Shown here: positions 49,082 to 63,100 of the stretch, piece after piece
Numbering within the stretch: the stretch's first letter is position 1
Layout of the letters: every line of letters starts with the position of its first letter
NCBI GenBank assembly: GCA_947561715.1
Contig: OX387197.1
Coordinates: 13,885,001-13,949,000 of the forward strand
Length of the DNA: 64,000 nt
Direction: 5' to 3'
From: Ascidia mentula
Lineage: Eukaryota > Chordata > Ascidiacea > Phlebobranchia > Ascidiidae
The notes under the pieces: generated by a model
Databases searched by the model: none
What the model saw: the letters and a program-made list of their open reading frames with translations, nothing else
What the model was told of the DNA's origin: nothing
Program-made: the position numbers and the translations under genes

Positions 49082-52000
49082 ATGTTGAAATAGGTGCACT
49101 TTTTTTTTGGAGATTATTGCAAATGTCTAAAATCTGCACTCCTCCTGGTGATAATTGCAAAACCCGACTTCAACTGAAGAATATTAAAAGTTTCTCTTGC
49201 AGTTAAAGATATAAAGAATCCAGTATTTCGGACGAATTTTTTTGCATCAAATCCAAACAGTCAAACATTGCTAAACTCCGACTCCATTCACTCGTGGACT
49301 TCGGTTTCTGTACAACTCTGACGCTAACGCGAGGCCATCCAAGAATATGTTTGAATTTTTCGACGTTGGGACCAGTTTGATTGTCCAAGTTTTGACACCA
49401 AAAAGCATAAAATTTGACTTTGCAGAAAAAGCAACCTTCGGGTCACAGACCGGCGCCATTTATTGCAACACCATTTCAATAATGCATGACAAAGCAAATA
49501 ACACATGTGTATGAAAAAGTCATTCAAAATCGTAGGTAACTAAGTAGCTTTCAGGGAACTTTTGTGATGGGTCTTCTATACTTTGACGTGAAAGGTCTAA
49601 AAACCTTCCAAAAAGGCCCAAAACAATCTTTACATGGTCATCCACTGTCATGAAAAAGGCCTGCCAGTTTGGGTTTCCTGAAAAACAACAACAAAGCATT
49701 GACATTAGTACAACTGGAATAATCAATGCACACAGCAGTCGGATCATTCCATGTTGAATCACCAAAAAATGACCTTCTATACCCTTACACTTAAAACGTA
49801 CAGTGGCACAGTCACACATGCCAAATTTTGTTTTTAAAGGTGATATTGCAAGGAAATTAAATATACCCCCTCCAACTGTTTGATAAGTTTCAGTTATGAG
49901 ATGGACCTAAAAATTGAACATCTGATAACCCCCGCACCACGCCCGACAAGGTGTATTTCGGGGTCATAAAAAAGATCAATAGGTCATTGCAATAAGGAAA
50001 CAAAAAGTTAAAAACTAATTACAGATATAGGATCTGTGTTCAATTCCTTTTCAACCAACACCAATGTTATCAAAATTAACCCAGTAGTTTTCAAAATACA
50101 GGGGTTTAAAAATCCCAATTTCGACCAAAAAGGAAAGTTTGAGAGAAAGTTTGATAACTCCCAAACTACTTTTCACATTGGACTGAAATTTGGCATGTGT
50201 GGCTGTGTACTCACCCAAAACAGATTACAATGTCTCATAATATGCGTTATGGCTTTGCAGCTTTAAAAAATACCTAAAACCGTAAAAATGAAAATGTTTT
50301 GCCATGTTTTGTTAAACTTTGCATAGTTTCTCTACCTATAGATGTTTATAAGATTTCCTACAGGATGTTTTGTATCTAGTGTTCTCATTTATTCTGTATG
50401 TTTGCAGTCATCTTCCGCATTTGCAAACATTTTAGTAGGGCTTTTTATTGATTGTATTGTTACGAGAGTGATAGTTAAACATTTACTTTTAATATAAATC
50501 TCATTGCCAGCAATTTTCGGACAAACATACTATCGGCACTATGTTTATCGAAAACATACAGTTTCGAAGCATTCAATGCATGGAAGGTAATCATGCAGCA
50601 AATGTCCTTTCATAAGATGAGAAAGATCTTTCCTAGAAATTCACCAACAATGCAGCATGATTTTGAAAATTATATGACTTATGCTGATGATCAGTTTTTC
50701 TCCAGACTGAAATCTCAAATCCGCAGTGTTAGAGCCAATCTGTTTTTATAATTGAGTGCACTTTTTTTAGTAGATCTTACACGTCGTATAGATAAATGCA
50801 ATTACTGCCAAAAACATTCTGTTGTCAAAGATATTACCTTACCGTTGTCTCAGTATTTCATTGTCACTGCGGCACACCATAAAACCACTTGAACACAAAA
50901 TATGGCTGCATTTCATTGAGTTAAAACATTTTCAATCTAATTTCCTTTCAAAAGTTTACCATTAAGGCACAGAGTATGACTTTACGAACTATTCAAATCA
51001 CAGTTGTGGGACTGTACTTGCGTCCAGCAGTACAGCAGTAGGCTACTGCAGACTCCAGGCTCTTATTGGCGTGTGCAATCAAGCGTAACTTTGTGCGTTT
51101 TTTTTAACACACGCTTTAAGAAACTATAACGGGTGCATCACCTTCTGCGTCAATTTGCCTTCTTTTATCAGCAGTTGGGATTACTGACTGATTTCATTTT
51201 TGAATCAATTAAATCCCCTGGATATTTCTTTTCATTTAATTATACTCTGCCACAGTAAGAACTGTCGAGCTTTGCCATTTTTTTCCATGTTTCTCTTGCT
51301 TACGCGCCACATGTTGGGATACCAAATAGAAAGTGGTCAAACCAAGCAGCAAACTTGATTACGAGATATAAACAAACACTTTGCCTGTGTGCACGCACAA
51401 AAATCATAAATGCAAACTGAGGGAAAGAAGAAACAAAGACAAGTCTATGACGTCACATTGCTCTCATTAATCCCATGGCAGCTGGCAGTCTAGTAAGCAA
51501 TTTTTGCTACTTTTTTGTTGTTGATCGCTAAAGAAGTTTGAATTTTACGGAGTATTTTATCACTGGAAATGGCTTTATTTTGCTTCGGTACAGGTTTCTG
51601 CCTGTCAGTAAAAAGGTGAGAGATTTGCATACCGATGTTTTAATTGCTGTGCTTGTAATATTATAGGGGACTTTTATTTGTATGACATATTGAGTTGATA
51701 CGCAAATTGTTGGCCCCTTTAATTTCAAGCAGTTTCGTGCTCGAATAAGTATTGTCTTTTGCAGGGCTTGGAAAACCGTGTCGTTGCCTGTACTTGGAAA
51801 AGTAAGTCTCATATACCTAATGACTGTGGATTTTAACCCCGCAAAGGCCTTCAAATTTCTGTGAATACATAATGTTGTGTTCGTTACAACTTCACAAAAA
51901 ATCTCAATGTAGCAAGTCATGCTCATTCTTGAGTCGTTCATATTTGAGGTTGCATGCCACCGACAACCCTGCTTATTGGTCATTGTGAAACATCAGTTTC

Positions 52001-54631
52001 TGTTTTATTTTTTTAATTCGAATGGTTTATCTTTAGAAAACCAGGTTTGGAGGTGCGACTATCGCGACTGGTAGTGGTCTTCCCAAATGTCGTGTTATCG
52101 GTAAGCGTCGGGTGCAACATATCGCATGAACATTGTAAAATCACTATGACGTCGTTGTATAGATTTTAAGTTGGAGAACACGGAAAGTTTTGGAAATCGG
52201 GAAGCCAGATGCAAGCGGAAGACTTCAAATGCACGTGGTAAGCTCGGAACGTAGCAAATATCGGTTAAATCAAATTGACTGAATTGAAGGCCGCATACCT
52301 GTGTTTCTATTAAAATACGTTTCGCCGGCGGGAAATGCCCACTTTGTAGTCCTCTGGCGGCACAATATAAAGAGGACGTCACAAAGGAAAGTTTTTCATA
52401 ATTGTTTGTTGCTGTGTGCTCTGCAATGTACCAAATTAGAGGCCCATTAATGAGTCACCAGCCCTAGGAACTGTTTAAACAGAGGATTTTTGGATTTGAT
52501 TGCCATGCAGGTGCTTATACCGAGTTTTGTTTTACAGGCCAGGTTGTATCGCAACGATGCGAAAATACACTCCACATCCCGGCGGTTTGGAAGCAACCTT
52601 TACCATTGAAGATCTCGATGGTGGTTTTCTTGCAGACCGGACGTGTATCCCGAAACCCGGCCAAGTTTATTACACCAGAGGTTTTCGGCGAGACAATTTT
52701 TGGGATCTTGTCGTTGATCATTAGGTCGCTGGGCCGATGTGGTGATGTTGAAAAAGCTGATTGTTGGGCACTAAAACCCGGTGACGGCCCACCAGTCGCT
52801 GTTTCTCTTCAAGACAACAACATCATTGACTCGGGGCGACATACAAAATTATCACCAAGCAAACTCGGCCGCTCCCCTATTACAACAACCTGTTACCCAT
52901 CTAGCGTAAAGGCTACCAAGTCTTCAGGGTACAAACAACTCAGTCCACGTGGTTTGATGGAAATCATCAATAGGGTTGGAAACGACTCGAATAATGGCGT
53001 GGACGAAGATTACGTGCCATGTGGAGGTCCAACAGAAGCGGATTGGCTGGAGTATTACAAGGCAGAAAAAGCTGCGCAACGTTCTCACTCCATGCAAAAT
53101 CTTCGTCAAAAAGTAAAGGAATTTCCTGATCGGTTGATGCACAGTCACAAAACAGTCGTTCATTTTATCAGGTACCTCGATTGGGGAAACGTAAACAGCA
53201 TGGCGACGTAACCGGCAAAACACTTGAGAATGGAAAGACTCCAAATATCTCCGTCACGTTCGGTAAGCCATAAGCATGGAGGATAATTGTTTGTGTTTTT
53301 GCGATGGTAATAAAATTGACCCATTAGCCGCCGTGTTGGCAAAGAACAAAATATAACGTCACCGGCGACCTACGGTAAGTTCGAAATTAGAGATAAGGAA
53401 TAAAAGTGGAATGTACACTTGCTCAAAAATTTCGCTAACGGACGCATATCGCTATTTCTATGAAAATCAGTTTCGGTGGTGGGAAATGCCCAACCGTGTA
53501 GACCTCTGTCACAATGGAATGAGTACGTCACAGAGCAAACCAGCAATGCATGGGGGTCAATTTGACGGTTGAATGAGCGCATATGCGTGTGCTGTGTCAT
53601 AGCGAACTTTAGGGTGTTTGGGGTAGTTTTAGTGGGGTTTTGGGCTATTTCAATCAGGTAGTACTTGGTGGTGGGAAACAAGCGGAAGAGTCGTCAGGTG
53701 CATTAGGGCACAGGGCCTTGTAAACAGGATTTCTGCAATTTAATACACATGTAGGTCCTAAAGTTTTAACCACTGTTTGATACTTTACAGGACAAGTTGT
53801 TTCGTCTCCAAATCGAAAACTCGGCCGCTCCCCGATTACAACCAGTTACACATATGGCGTGAAGACCACGGCGTCTAAACACCTCAGTCCACGCAGTTTG
53901 ATTGAAATCATCGACAGAGTCGGAAACGAGTCACTCAATGAGGCGGACGAAGATTACGTACCAGGCCAAGGTCCAACCGAAGAGGATTAGTTGGAATATT
54001 ACAAGGCAGAAAAAGGTCTGCACTCCTCAAACAACAGAATCGTGGAGTTGCCGGAAAATAAGTCGATGTTAAAAGGTAATGGAGATGCGCAGAGTCGCAC
54101 TGAAAGAAGTGTCCGTTTCAAGCTGCCTTCAGGACAAATTGTAAGCCCTTGCAAGTCTAATTCCCTTCTCGGCTATCATGTCCAGTTTGGCATTAACACG
54201 ATGGGGAATGTGGTTGGGTCAAAACGCAAGAAGAGTTTTCTTCCAAAACCTTCTGCAAGGAAAAGCTTCTATTAGGAATTCAAAACAGGAAAATAGAAGC
54301 TGAACGTTTCTGCTTTACCTTTCTAATAGTGCCAAGGCAGTAGCAGCTATATGTCGATTCAATTGTTCAAAAAAAATTTCTCGATTTTGCAATGTGAATA
54401 AATTAGTGTGTATTTTGCAAAGTCGTTTGAATCGATGCACTATAACAGTCAATCTCCGCTGACCTATAAGGGCAATTGCGATATCCAAATTCAATCCTAC
54501 CTCTCTCCGGCTGGGATACACTGTAGAAAGGAGTTGAATCAATTGGAGAGAGGTGTGTAATAGACATGTATTGGACGACCCCGCAAAAAAAACAAGGTTT
54601 TAGGAGTCACGCGTGAAAGGTGGTTACTTTA
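49082..54631. repeat. Repeat unit 10 (5550 nt), mosaic
   Basis: The first part resembles units 1 and 2 (TTTTTTTTGG start, no 26-nt segment, G149). The last part is unit 6-type (TAG 338, L365, K366). The left edge of the 21287-bp higher-order repeat falls inside this unit. Confidence 0.93.
51569..54275 (+). pseudogene. Gene copy, unit 10; nonsense at codon 338
   Basis: Exons 51569-51615, 51765-51801, 52037-52100, 52538-53112, 53172-53262 and 53791-54275. TAG replaces TGG 338 at 53988-53990. Other differences from unit 1 are Q240, L365 and K366. The upstream part is of a functional type, so the stop was probably brought in by the exchange that created the higher-order repeat. Confidence 0.6.
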
Positions 54632-57600
54632 ATGTTGAAATAGGTGCACTTTTATTTTAGAGATTATTGTAAATGTCTAAAATCTGCACTCCTCCTGGTG
54701 ATAATTGCAAAACCCGACTTCAACTGAAGAATATTAAAGTTTCTCTTGCAGTTAAAGATATAAAGAATCCAGTATTTCGGACGAATTTTTTTGCATCTAA
54801 TCCAAAAAGTCAAACATTGCTAAACTCCGACTCCATTCACTCGTGGACTTCGGTTTCTGTACAACTCTGACGCTAACGCGAGGCCATCCAAGAATATGTT
54901 TGAATTTTTCGACGTTGGGACCAGTTTGATTGTCCAAGTTTTGACACCAAAAAGCATAAAATTTGACTTTGCAGAAAAAGCAACCTTCGGGTCACAGACC
55001 GGCGCCATTTATTGCAACACCATTTCAATAATGCATGACAAAGCAAATAACACATGTGTATGAAAAAGTCATTCAAAATCGTAGGTAACTAAGTAGCTTT
55101 CAGGGAACTTTTGTGATGGGTCTTCTATACTTTGACGTGAAAGGTCTAAAAACCTTCCAAAAAGGCCCAAAACAATCTTTACATGGTCATCCACTGTCAT
55201 GAAAAAGGCCTGCCAGTTTGGGTTTCCTGAAAAACAACAACAAAGCATTGACATTAGTACAACTGGAATAATCAATGCACACAGCAGTCGGATCATTCCA
55301 TGTTGAATCACCAAAAAATGACCTTCTATACCCTTACACTTAAAAAGTACGGTGGCACAGTCACACATGCCAAATTTTGTTTTTAAAGGTGATATTGCAA
55401 GGAAATTAAATATACCCCCTCCAACTGTTTGATAAGTTTCAGTTATGAGATGGACCTAAAAATTGAACATCTGATAACCCCCGCACCACGCCCGACAAGG
55501 TATATTTCGGGGTCATAAAAAAGATCAATAGGTCATTGCAATAAGGAAACAAAAAGTTAAAAACTAATTACAGATATAGGATCTGTGTTCAATTCCTTTT
55601 CAACCAACACCAATGTTATCAAAATTAACCCAGTAGTTTTCAAAATACAGGGGTTTAAAAATCCCAATTTCGACCAAAAAGGAAAGTTTGAGAGAAAGTT
55701 TGATAACTCCCAACTACTTTTCACATTGGACTGAAATTTGGCATGTGTGGCTGTGTACTCACCCAAAACAGATTACAATGTCTCATAATATGCGTTGTGG
55801 CTTTGCTGCTTTAAAAAACACCTAAAACCGTAAAAATGAAAATGTTTTGCCATATTTTGTTAAACTTTGCATAGTTTCTCTACCTATAGATGTTTATAAG
55901 ATTTCCTACAGGATGTTTTGTATCTAGTGTTCTCATTTATTCTGTATGTTTGCAGTCATCTTCCGCATTTGCAAACATTTTAGTAGGGCTTTTTATTGAT
56001 TGTATTGTTACGAGAGTGATAGTTAAACATTTACTTTTAATATAAATCTCATTGCCAGCAATTTTCGGACAAACATACTATCGGCACTATGTTTATCGAA
56101 AACATACAGTTTCGAAGCATTCAATGCATGGAAGGTAATCATGCAGCAAATGTCCTTTCATAAGATGAGAAAGATCTTTCCTAGAAATTCACCAACAATG
56201 CAGCATGATTTTGAAAATTATATGACTTATGCTGATGATCAGTTTTTCTCCAGACTGAAATCTCAAATCCGCAGTGTTAGAGCCAATCTGTTTTTATAAT
56301 TGAGTGCACTTTTTTTAGTAGATCTTACACGTCGTATAGATAAATGCAATTACTGCCAAAAACATTCTGTTGTCAAAGATATTACCTTACCGTTGTCTCA
56401 GTATTTCATTGTCACTGCGGCACACCATAAAACCACTTGAACACAAAATATGGCTGCATTTCATTGAGTTAAAACATTTTCAATCTAATTTCCTTTCAAA
56501 AGTTTACCATTAAGGCACAGAGTATGACTTTACGAACTATTCAAATCACAGTTGTGGGACTGTACTTGCGTCCAGCAGTACAGCAGTAGGCTACTGCAGA
56601 CTCCAGGCTCTTATTGGCATGTGCAATCAAGCGTAACTTTGTGCGTTTTTTTTAACACACGCTTTAAGAAACTATAACGGGTGCATCACCTTCTGCGTCA
56701 ATTTGCCTTCTTTTATCAGCAGTTGGGATTACTGACTGATTTCATTTTTGAATCAATTAAATCCCCTGGATATTTCTTTTCATTTAATTATACTCTGCCA
56801 CAGTAAGAACTGTCGAGCTTTGCCATTTTTTCCATGTTTCTCTTGCTTACGCGCCACATGTTGGGATACCAAATAGAAAGTGGTCAAACCAAGCAGCAAA
56901 CTTGATTACGAGATATAAACAAACACTTTGCCTGTGTGCACGCACAAAAATCATAAATGCTAACTGAGGGAAAGAAGAAACAAAGACAAGTCTATGACGT
57001 CACATTGCTCTCATTAATCCCATGGCAGCTGGCAGTCTAGTAAGCAATTTTTGCTACTTTTTTGTTGTTGATCGCTAAAGAAGTTTGAATTTTACGGAGT
57101 ATTTTATCACTGGAAATGGCTTTATTTTGCTTCGGTACAGGTTTCTGCCTGTCAGTAAAAAGGTGAGAGATTTGCATACCGATGTTTTAATTGCTGTGCT
57201 TGTAATATTATAGGGGACTTTTATTTGTATGACATATTGAGTTAATACGCAAATTGTTGGCCCCTTTAATTTCAAGCAGTTTCGTAAGTATTGTCTTTTG
57301 CAGGGCTTGGAAAACCGTGTCGTTGCCTGTACTTGGAAAAGTAAGTCTCATATACTTAATGACTGTGGATTTTAACCCCGCAAAGGCCTTCAAATTTCTG
57401 TGAATACATAATGTTGTGTTCGTTACAACTTCACAAAAAATCTCAATGTAGCAAGTCATGCTCATTCTTGAGTCGTTCATATTTGAGGTTGCATGCCACC
57501 GACAACCCTGCTTATTGGTCATTGTGAAACATCAGTTTCTGTTTTATTTTTTTAATTCGAATGGTTTGTCTTTAGAAAACCAGGTTTGGAGGTGCGACTA

Positions 57601-60196
57601 TCGCGACTGGTAGTGGTCTTCCCAAATGTCGTGTTATCGGTAAGCGTCGGGTGCAACATATCGCATGAACATTGTAAAATCACTATGACGTCGTTGTATA
57701 GATTTTAAGTTGGAGAACACGGAAAGTTTTGGAAATCGGGAAGCCAGATGCAAGCGGAAGACTTCAAATGCACGTGGTAAGCTCGGAACGTAGCAAATAT
57801 CGGTTAAATCAAATTGACTGAATTGAAGGCCGCATCCCTGTGTTTCTATTAAAATACGTTTCGCCGGAGGGAAATGCCCACTTTGTAGTCCTCTGGCGGC
57901 ACAATATAAAGAGGACGTCACAAAGGAAAGTTTTTCATAGTTGTTTGTTGCTGTGTGCTCTGCAATGTTCCTGCAATTACTTTTTCCTCCTGTTGACAAA
58001 TTAGAGGCCCATTAATGAGTCACCAGCCCTAGGAACTGTTTAAACAGAGGATATTTGGATTTGATTGCCATGCAGGTACTTATACCGAGTTTTGTTTTAC
58101 AGGCCAGGTTGTATCGCAACGATGCGAAAATACACTCCACATCCCGGCGGTTTGGAAGCAACCTTTACCATTGAAGATCTCGATGGTGGTTTTCTTGCAG
58201 ACCGGACGTGTATCCCGAAACCCGGCCAAGTTTATTACACCAGAGGTTTTCGGCGAGACAATTTTTGGGATCTTGTCGTTGATCATTAGGTCGCTGGGCC
58301 GATGTGGTGATGTTGAAAAAGCTGATTGTTGGGCACTAAAACCCGGTGACGGCCCACCAGTCGCTGTTTCTCTTCAAGACAACAACATCATTGACTCGGA
58401 GCGACATACAAAATTATCACCAAGCAAACTCGGCCGCTCCCCTATTACAACAACCTGTTACCCATCTAGCGTAAAGGCTACCAAGTCTTCAGGGTACAAA
58501 CAACTCAGTCCACGTGGTTTGATGGAAATCATCAATAGGGTTGGAAACGACTCGAATAATGGCGTGGACGAAGATTACGTGCCATGTGGAGGTCCAACAG
58601 AAGCGGATTGGCTGGAGTATTACAAGGCAGAAAAAGCTGCGCAACGTTCTCACTCCATGCAAAATCTTCGTCAAAAAGTAAAGGAATTTCCTGATCGGTT
58701 GATGCACAGTCACAAAACAGTCGTTCATTTTATCAGGTACCTCGATTGGGGAAACGTAAACAGCATGGCGACGTAACCGGCAAAACACTTGAGAATGGAA
58801 AGACTCCAAATATCTCCGTCACGTTCGGTAAGCCATAAGCATGGAGGATAATTGTTTGTGTTTTTGCGATGGTAATAAAATTGACCCATTAGCCGCCGTG
58901 TTGGCAAAGAACAAAATATAACGTCACCGGCGACCTACGGTAAGTTCGAAATTAGAGATAAGGAATAAAAGTGGAATGTACACTTGCTCAAAAATTTCGC
59001 TAACGGACGCATATCGCTATTTCTATGAAAATCAGTTTCGGTGGTGGGAAATGCCCAACCGTGTAGACCTCTGTCACAATGGAATGAGTACGTCACAGAG
59101 CAAACCAGCAATGCATGGGGGTCAATTTGACGGTTGAATGAGCGCATATGCGTGTGCTGTGTCATAGCGAACTTTAGGGTGTTTGGGGTAGTTTCAGTGG
59201 GGTTTTGGGCTATTTCAATCAGGTAGTACTTGGTGGTGGGAAACAAGCGGAAGAGTCGTCAGGTGCATTAGGTCACAGGGCCTTGTAAACAGGATTTCTG
59301 CAATTTAATACACATGTAGGTCCTAAAGTTTTAACCACTGTTTGATACTTTACAGGACAAGTTGTTTCGTCTCCAAATCGAAAACTCGGCCGCTCCCCGA
59401 TTACAACCAGTTACACATATGGCGTGAAGACCATGGCGTCTAAACACCTCAGTCCACGCAGTTTGATTGAAATCATCGACAGAGTCGGAAACGAGTCACT
59501 CAATGAGGCGGACGAAGATTACGTACCAGGCCAAGGTCCAACCGAAGAGGATTAGTTGGAATATTACAAGGCAGAAAAAGGTCTGCACTCCTCAAACAAC
59601 AGAATCGTGGAGTTGCCGGAAAATAAGTCGATGTTAAAAGGTAATGGAGATGCGCAGAGTCGCACTGAAAGAAGTGTCCGTTTCAAGCTGCCTTCAGGAC
59701 AAATTGTAAGCCCTTGCAAGTCTAATTCCCTTCTCGGCTATCATGTCCAGTTTGGCATTAACACGATGGGGAATGTGGTTGGGTCAAAACGCAAGAAGAG
59801 TTTTCTTCCAAAACCTTCTGCAAGGAAAAGCTTCTATTAGGAATTCAAAACAGGAAAATAGAAACTGAACGTTTCTGCTTTACCTTTCTAATAGTGCCAA
59901 GGCAGTAGCAGCTATATGTCGATTCAATTGTTCAAAAAAAATTTCTCGATTTTGCAATGTGAATAAATTAGTGTGTATTTTGCAAAGTCGTTTGAATCGA
60001 TGCACTATAACAGTCAATCTCCGCTAACCTATAAGGGCAATTGCGATATCCAAATTCAATCCTACCTCTCTCCGGCTGGGATACACTGTAGAAAGGAGTT
60101 GAATCAATTGGAGAGAGGTGTGTAATAGACATGTATTGGACGACCCCGCAAAAAAAACAAGGTTTTAGGAGTCACGCGTGAAAGGTGGTTACTTTA
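54632..60196. repeat. Repeat unit 11 (5565 nt), near-identical to unit 7
   Basis: Every marker listed for unit 7 recurs at +21287, including the small deletions and single-base changes. I saw no difference in the parts compared. Confidence 0.95.
57116..59840 (+). pseudogene. Gene copy, unit 11; nonsense at codon 338
   Basis: Exons 57116-57162, 57304-57340, 57576-57639, 58103-58677, 58737-58827 and 59356-59840. TAG 338 lies at 59553-59555. The alleles are the same as in unit 7 (E149, Q240, M298, L365, K366), and intron 1 has the same 8-nt loss. Confidence 0.6.
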
Positions 60197-63100
60197 ATGT
60201 TGAAATAGGTGCACTTTTATTTTAGAGATTATTGTAAATGTCTAAAATCTGCACTCCTCCTGGTGATAATTGCAAAACCCGACTTCAACTGAAGAATATT
60301 AAAGTTTCTCTTGCAGTTAAAGATATAAAGAATCCAGTATTTCGGACGAATTTTTTTGCATCTAATCCAAACAGTCAAACATTGCTAAACTCCGACTCCA
60401 TTCACTCGTGGACTTCGGTTTCTGTACAACTCTGACGCTAACGCGAGGCCATCCAAGAATATGTTTGAATTTTTCGACGTTGGGACCAGTTTGATTGTAC
60501 AAGTTTTGACACCAAAAAGCATAAAATTTGACTTTGCAGAAAAAGCAACCTTCGGGTCACAGACCGGCGCCATTTATTGCAACACCATTTCAATAATGCA
60601 TGACAAAGCAAATAACACATGTGTATGATAAAGTCATTCAAAATCGTAGGTAACTAAGTAGCTTTCAGGGAACTTTTGTGATGGGTCTTCTATACTTTGA
60701 CGTGAAAGGTCTAAAAACCTTCCAAAAAGGCCCAAAACAATCTTTACATGGTCATCCACTGTCATGAAAAAGGCCAGCCAGTTTGGGTTTCCTGAAAAAC
60801 AACAACAAAGCATTGACATTAGTACAACTGGAATAATCAATGCACACAGCAGTCGGATCATTCCATGTTGAATCACCAAAAAATGACCTTCTATACCCTT
60901 ACACTTAAAAAGTACAGTGGCACAGTCACACATGCCAAATTTTGTTTTTAAAGGTGATATTGCAAGGAAATTAAATATACCCCCTCCAACTGTTTGATAA
61001 GTTTCAGTTATGAGATGGACCTAAAAATTGAACATCTGATAACCCGCACCACGCCCGACAAGGTGTATTTCGGGGTCATAAAAAAGATCAATAGGTCATT
61101 GCAATAAGGAAACAAAAAGTTAAAAACTAATTACAGATATAGGATCTGTGTTCAATTCCTTTTCAACCAACACCAATGTTATCAAAATTAACCCAGTAGT
61201 TTTCAAAATACAGGGGTTTAAAAATCCCAATTTCGACCAAAAAGGAAAGTTTGAGAGAAAGTTTGATAACTCCCAAACTACTTTTCACATTGGACTGAAA
61301 TTTGGCATGTGTGGCTGTGTACTCACCCAAAACAGATTACAATGTCTCATAATATGCGTTATGGCTTTGCAGCTTTAAAAAATACCTAAAACCGTAAAAA
61401 TGAAAATGTTTTGCCATGTTTTGTTAAACTTTGCATAGTTTCTCTACCTATAGATGTTTATAAGATTTCCTACAGGATGTTTTGTATCTAGTGTTCTCAT
61501 TTATTCTGTATGTTTGCAGTCATCTTCCGCATTTGCAAACATTTTAGTAGGGCTTTTTATTGATTGTATTGTTACGAGAGTGATAGTTAAACATTTACTT
61601 TTAATATAAATCTCATTGCCAGCAATTTTCGGACAAACATACTATCGGCACTATGTTTATCGAAAACATACAGTTTCGAAGCATTCAATGCATGGAAGGT
61701 AATCATGCAGCAAATGTCCTTTCATAAGATGAGAAAGATCTTTCCTAGAAATTCACCAACAATGCAGCATGATTTTGAAAATTATATGACTTATGCTGAT
61801 GATCAGTTTTTCTCCAGACTGAAATCTCAAATCCGCAGTGTTAGAGCCAATCTGTTTTTATAATTGAGTGCACTTTTTTTAGTAGATCTTACACGTCGTA
61901 TAGATAAATGCAATTACTGCCAAAAACATTCTGTTGTCAAAGATATTACCTTACCGTTGTCTCAGTATTTCATTGTCACTGCGGCACACCATAAAACCAC
62001 TTGAACACAAAATATGGCTGCATTTCATTGAGTTAAAACATTTTCAATCTAATTTCCTTTCAAAAGTTTACCATTAAGGCACAGAGTATGACTTTACGAA
62101 CTATTCAAATCACAGTTGTGGGACTGTACTTGCGTCCAGCAGTACAGCAGTAGGCTACTGCAGACTCCAGGCTCTTATTGGCGTGTGCAATCAAGCGTAA
62201 CTTTGTGCGTTTTTTTTAACACACGCTTTAAGAAACTATAACGGGTGCATCACCTTCTGCGTCAATTTGCCTTCTTTTATCAGCAGTTGGGATTACTGAC
62301 TGATTTCATTTTTGAATCAATTAAATCCCCTGGATATTTCTTTTCATTTAATTATACTCTGCCACAGTAAGAACTGTCGAGCTTTGCCATTTTTTTCCAT
62401 GTTTCTCTTGCTTACGCGCCACATGTTGGGATACCAAATAGAAAGTGGTCAAACCAAGCAGCAAACTTGATTACGAGATATAAACAAACACTTTGCCTGT
62501 GTGCACGCACAAAAATCATAAATGCAAACTGAGGGAAAGAAGAAACAAAGACAAGTCTATGACGTCACATTGCTCTCATTAATCCCATGGCAGCTGGCAG
62601 TCTAGTAAGCAATTTTTGCTACTTTTTTGTTGTTGATCGCTAAAGAAGTTTGAATTTTACGGAGTATTTTATCACTGGAAATGGCTTTATTTTGCTTCGG
62701 TACAGGTTTCTGCCTGTCAGTAAAAAGGTGAGAGATTTGCATACCGATGTTTTAATTGCTGTGCTTGTAATATTATAGGGGACTTTTATTTGTATGACAT
62801 ATTGAGTTGATACGCAAATTGTTGGCCCCTTTAATTTCAAGCAGTTTCGTGCTCGAATAAGTATTGTCTTTTGCAGGGCTTGGAAAACCGTGTCGTTGCC
62901 TGTACTTGGAAAAGTAAGTCTCATATACCTAATGACTGTGGATTTTAACCCCGCAAAGGCCTTCAAATTTCTGTGAATACATAATGTTGTGTTCGTTACA
63001 ACTTCACAAAAAATCTCAATGTAGCAAGTCATGCTCATTCTTGAGTCGTTCATATTTGAGGTTGCATGCCACCGACAACCCTGCTTATTGGTCATTGTGA

